Source of the DNA: Paludibacteraceae bacterium
GTDB taxonomy: Bacteria > Bacteroidota > Bacteroidia > Bacteroidales > Paludibacteraceae
Reading direction: 5' to 3'
DNA: 64,000 bases
Assembly: GCA_024401475.1 (NCBI GenBank)
Contig: JAKSKZ010000005.1
Span: 50,877-114,876 of the forward strand
The position numbers and the translations under genes are program-made. Below the pieces are notes generated by a model. It did no database searches and had not been told where the DNA came from. It was given only the letters and a program-made list of their open reading frames with translations. Each line of letters opens with the position of its first letter. The stretch's first letter is position 1. Shown here piece by piece: positions 61,947-64,000 of the stretch.

Positions 61947-62816
61947 ATGGGATTATTAGGGAATATCGTATCATCATTGTCCTCTGTTGCTTCAGAGGCA
62001 ATAAAAAATGGTTCTGCACAAGAACTGATTAATTCTATTACAGGAGCTAATTGTGGAAGTTTTGACATCGGCTCTGGTTTGAAAGCAGCTTTAAAGGTTG
62101 GTATTGAGACGGCTGCAAAGAATTTGGGTGCTGAAGATGGTTATCTGGCTGATGCGGCTGTTCGAATAGGGTTGCCTAAAGAGGCCGTGACTACATTTGG
62201 CGTGGTCCAATCTTTATCTAGCAATCCATCATTTAATTCTATGTTGAATGCTACGGGGCTTTCCATTCCTGATTCAGACACAATTATTAAGTTGTTCAAC
62301 CGTGCGGCTGAAAATGCGGCGCCGAAGTCAATCGATATTTTTGTGAATGCTATCACGAACATATCGTTCGCAGATGCTGAGAAGCTGTTGTTTGGTGAGG
62401 ATAATGCAGCTACCACCTATTTGCATGCGAATACCTTTACGCAACTTCAAGATGCTTTTGTCCCATCTATTACGGATTCATTGAACACGATTAAAGTGGC
62501 TAACGTGACACCTACGGATGCTTGGAACACATACGCAACATATAATAATAAGTTGGTGGATATTTTGGATAGCGGTGTCGCAAAAATGGGTCTTGAGATG
62601 GCTCGAAAGTTGGGCGTTCTATCTGACGAGCAGTTTGAGAAAATCAGGACGATTGATTGTGTCAATCCTAATTTGTCAGGCTATATTACGGGAGAGGCTT
62701 TGACCGGATTGTTCTCTAAAGTTTCGGAAAAAGAGTACGACATTCGTCACAATGCAAGTGCTCGTGTCTCGGATGTCCTTCAAAGTGTATTCGGAAGATT
62801 GGACAACAGAGGATAA
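61947..62816 (+). CDS. DUF4197 domain protein
   Basis: 289 residues. GLKAALKVGIETAAKNLG (about 44-61), AVRIGLPKE, and a FADAEKLLFGEDNAATTYLHANT block (about 145-167) are characteristic of DUF4197. The C-terminal part has the LGVLSDEQFEKIR and YITGEALTGLF segments. Most members carry a signal peptide or lipobox; none is seen here, so this one may be cytoplasmic. Function unknown. It ends before strong terminators. Confidence 0.85.
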   Translation: MGLLGNIVSSLSSVASEAIKNGSAQELINSITGANCGSFDIGSGLKAALKVGIETAAKNLGAEDGYLADAAVRIGLPKEAVTTFGVVQSLSSNPSFNSMLNATGLSIPDSDTIIKLFNRAAENAAPKSIDIFVNAITNISFADAEKLLFGEDNAATTYLHANTFTQLQDAFVPSITDSLNTIKVANVTPTDAWNTYATYNNKLVDILDSGVAKMGLEMARKLGVLSDEQFEKIRTIDCVNPNLSGYITGEALTGLFSKVSEKEYDIRHNASARVSDVLQSVFGRLDNRG

Positions 62817-62874
62817 ATAGGCATCTGCTCTTGGGCGAGGAAGCGAAATGCTCTTTTTTTAAGGCAACAAATAA

Positions 62875-62913
62875 TAGAGAATACAGGCACCACAGACTGT
62901 ATTCTCGTTTTTT
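62875..62913 (+). terminator. Strong intrinsic terminator after the DUF4197 gene
   Basis: GAGAATACAG (62877-62886) pairs perfectly with CTGTATTCTC (62897-62906), followed by GTTTTTT. A weaker hairpin with T7 lies just before it (about 62840-62860), giving tandem terminators. Confidence 0.9.
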
Positions 62914-63052
62914 ATATTATAAATTAGCAGGTGTTATAAATCCATCAGGTTCCCAACAAGACATCAAGAATCTATGTTCAATTTTTTCTTTTCTTAAGGT
63001 AGGGAAAGAACTCAAATCGTTTTTTTATATCTTTGTGAAAAATCTGTATCTT

Positions 63053-63886
63053 ATGATGAGCAACGGAAAGAAGATTTGCAACTTATTGAAGTCTATTAGG
63101 AAAGCGATAGCCCAAGTCAATCATATTGAGTATGAGATGGAGGATTGCCCATTTCAGGGAGATTGTAAAGGAACGTGTCCTAAGTGTGAGGCAGAAGTGC
63201 GTTATATTGAGACTCAGTTGAGTTTGCGTCAAAAAGCAGGGAAGGTGATTAAGATTGCTGGCGTAGCAACTTCATTTTTGGCTCTGTCGGCTTGTCAATC
63301 TTCTGGTTCGGAAGCGCCTCAAAAGTTGGTACAATGTGAAGATAGAATAGACGAGGGGCTAAAGGCTGATGAGTTGGTAGAAGAAATCCCTATGCCTGCC
63401 CCGCCCGAACCTCCTGCCCCTCCAGAATTTCTCGAATCGATCACGATGGGGTTTGTTTCTTACTCAAATGATTCAGATTCTGTGGTAGTGCAAGAAAAGC
63501 CGATTGTGGTTTCTGAGAAGGAGCAGAAGATCGTGATTCAATTTTTATCCGAATTGTATGGCCTTAATGAATATCAGGGATTTATGTTCTCTGATTTGGA
63601 CTTCCTATTGCCACATTGTACGGAAAGATTGCTTCAAAAACTTCAAGAGGAATTTGTTGAGGAAGAGGGTTATGCAGTCAATGTTTTTCGTACGCCGGCC
63701 CAAGATGGCAATAGCATCAACGTTTTGGAGAGTGTAGAGCATAAGTACGGGAATACTTATAGGGTAAAATATTTTGATCGTGGCCATGAGGCAACTACAG
63801 AAATAGAAGCATATGTCATAGCCGGAAAAGTGCTGCTGAATGATGTTCGGTTAATTGAGTGGGGGGAAGAGGTGACGATTAAGTAG
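63053..63886 (+). CDS. Cys-motif membrane protein with Pro-rich linker, unknown function
   Basis: 278 residues or fewer, starting at adjacent ATGs at 63053 and 63056, chosen because a -7 box TATCTTTG (63028-63035) lies just upstream; the longer frame would run through a terminator. Residues 1-60 contain CPFQGDCKGTCPKC, four cysteines likely binding a metal. A hydrophobic segment (about 63-80, VIKIAGVATSFLALSAC) may be a membrane helix ending in a lipobox-like Cys. A Pro-rich linker (PMPAPPEPPAPPEF) follows, then a 130-residue C-domain resembling DUF3828-type folds. A four-Cys module like this occurs at the start of some Bacteroidota TonB-like proteins, but no TonB domain is present. Confidence 0.65.
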   Translation: MMSNGKKICNLLKSIRKAIAQVNHIEYEMEDCPFQGDCKGTCPKCEAEVRYIETQLSLRQKAGKVIKIAGVATSFLALSACQSSGSEAPQKLVQCEDRIDEGLKADELVEEIPMPAPPEPPAPPEFLESITMGFVSYSNDSDSVVVQEKPIVVSEKEQKIVIQFLSELYGLNEYQGFMFSDLDFLLPHCTERLLQKLQEEFVEEEGYAVNVFRTPAQDGNSINVLESVEHKYGNTYRVKYFDRGHEATTEIEAYVIAGKVLLNDVRLIEWGEEVTIK

Positions 63887-63912
63887 AAACGTCCTCATGG
63901 GGACGTCTCTAT
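63885..63912 (+). terminator. Intrinsic terminator after the Cys-motif gene
   Basis: ACGTCC (63889-63894) pairs with GGACGT (63901-63906), extended by AGA/TCT. It overlaps the TAG stop; the T-tract is short. Confidence 0.65.
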
Positions 63913-63965
63913 ATGCCTGAAAGCCAGTCTAAACGAAAAATAATACGAAAAAACATCCGAAAACA

Positions 63966-63997
63966 TTTGGCGGATAATAAAAAACGCACTACTTTTG
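63966..63997 (+). promoter_or_regulatory. Promoter at the right edge, gene beyond window
   Basis: TTTG (63966-63969) lies 20 bp before TACTTTTG (63990-63997). The -7 box and its CAC/CA flanks are the same as at the first Rpn gene (5224-5231). Confidence 0.65.
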
Positions 63998-64000
63998 CAC

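Overview
The window looks like a chromosomal segment from a gut- or rumen-type Bacteroidales (Bacteroidota). Four things point there. Promoters read TTTG-N19-TAnnTTTG. Type IX secretion (T9SS) parts are present: PorZ, a PorP/SprF protein, and type A and type B C-terminal sorting domains. Lipoproteins and FKBP isomerases are numerous, and fumarate reductase has the three-gene frdCAB layout. GH74 and GH16 enzymes with T9SS tails suggest plant or beta-glucan polysaccharide use. No rRNA or tRNA was seen.

Layout. 1-4.8 kb: TPR protein and dut (minus), then an aminotransferase / nucleotidyltransferase / LicD operon. 4.8-6.6 kb: a tiny 28-aa ORF with its own promoter and terminator, then an Rpn-family nuclease whose C-terminal third is repeated downstream as a separate ORF. 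6.6-13.5 kb (minus): a secreted GH74 xyloglucanase, a MITE, and rdgB-porZ-tsaE. 13.8-18.3 kb: lipoproteins and a membrane AraC-type regulator with phased operator-like repeats. 18.6-24.2 kb (minus): HIT protein, greA, a membrane protein, an S41 protease, a deaminase and mpl. 24.3-30.8 kb: metallo-beta-lactamase-fold hydrolase, glycosyltransferase, LTA-synthase-like phosphoglycerol transferase, GDPD-like protein and a GLUG surface protein. 31-37.5 kb: a surface polysaccharide operon (GT4, flippase, EpsG polymerase, O-antigen ligase/polymerase, GT2). 37.5-38.9 kb: a second Rpn nuclease, again followed by a separate C-terminal ORF. 39-42.8 kb (minus): asparagine/glycine-repeat lipoprotein, rluD, PASTA protein, DUF4268. 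43-51.9 kb: three FKBPs predicted for three compartments with two MITEs, a large TPR protein with a beta-barrel partner, a DjlA-like protein and DUF4491. 52-56.2 kb (minus): a four-gene T9SS operon (type B cargo, OmpA, PorP/SprF, glycosyltransferase). 56.7-60.2 kb: frdCAB. 60.4-64 kb: GH16, DUF4197 and a Cys-motif protein.

The most notable signal is that two divergent Rpn nuclease genes, 32 kb apart, each carry a duplicated free-standing C-terminal ORF starting at the equivalent internal methionine. In E. coli a short C-terminal Rpn product is reported to neutralise the full-length toxic nuclease, so these may be duplicated, separately encoded antitoxins. A MITE family of three copies with 17-bp inverted ends and 4-bp target duplications is the second clear new element.
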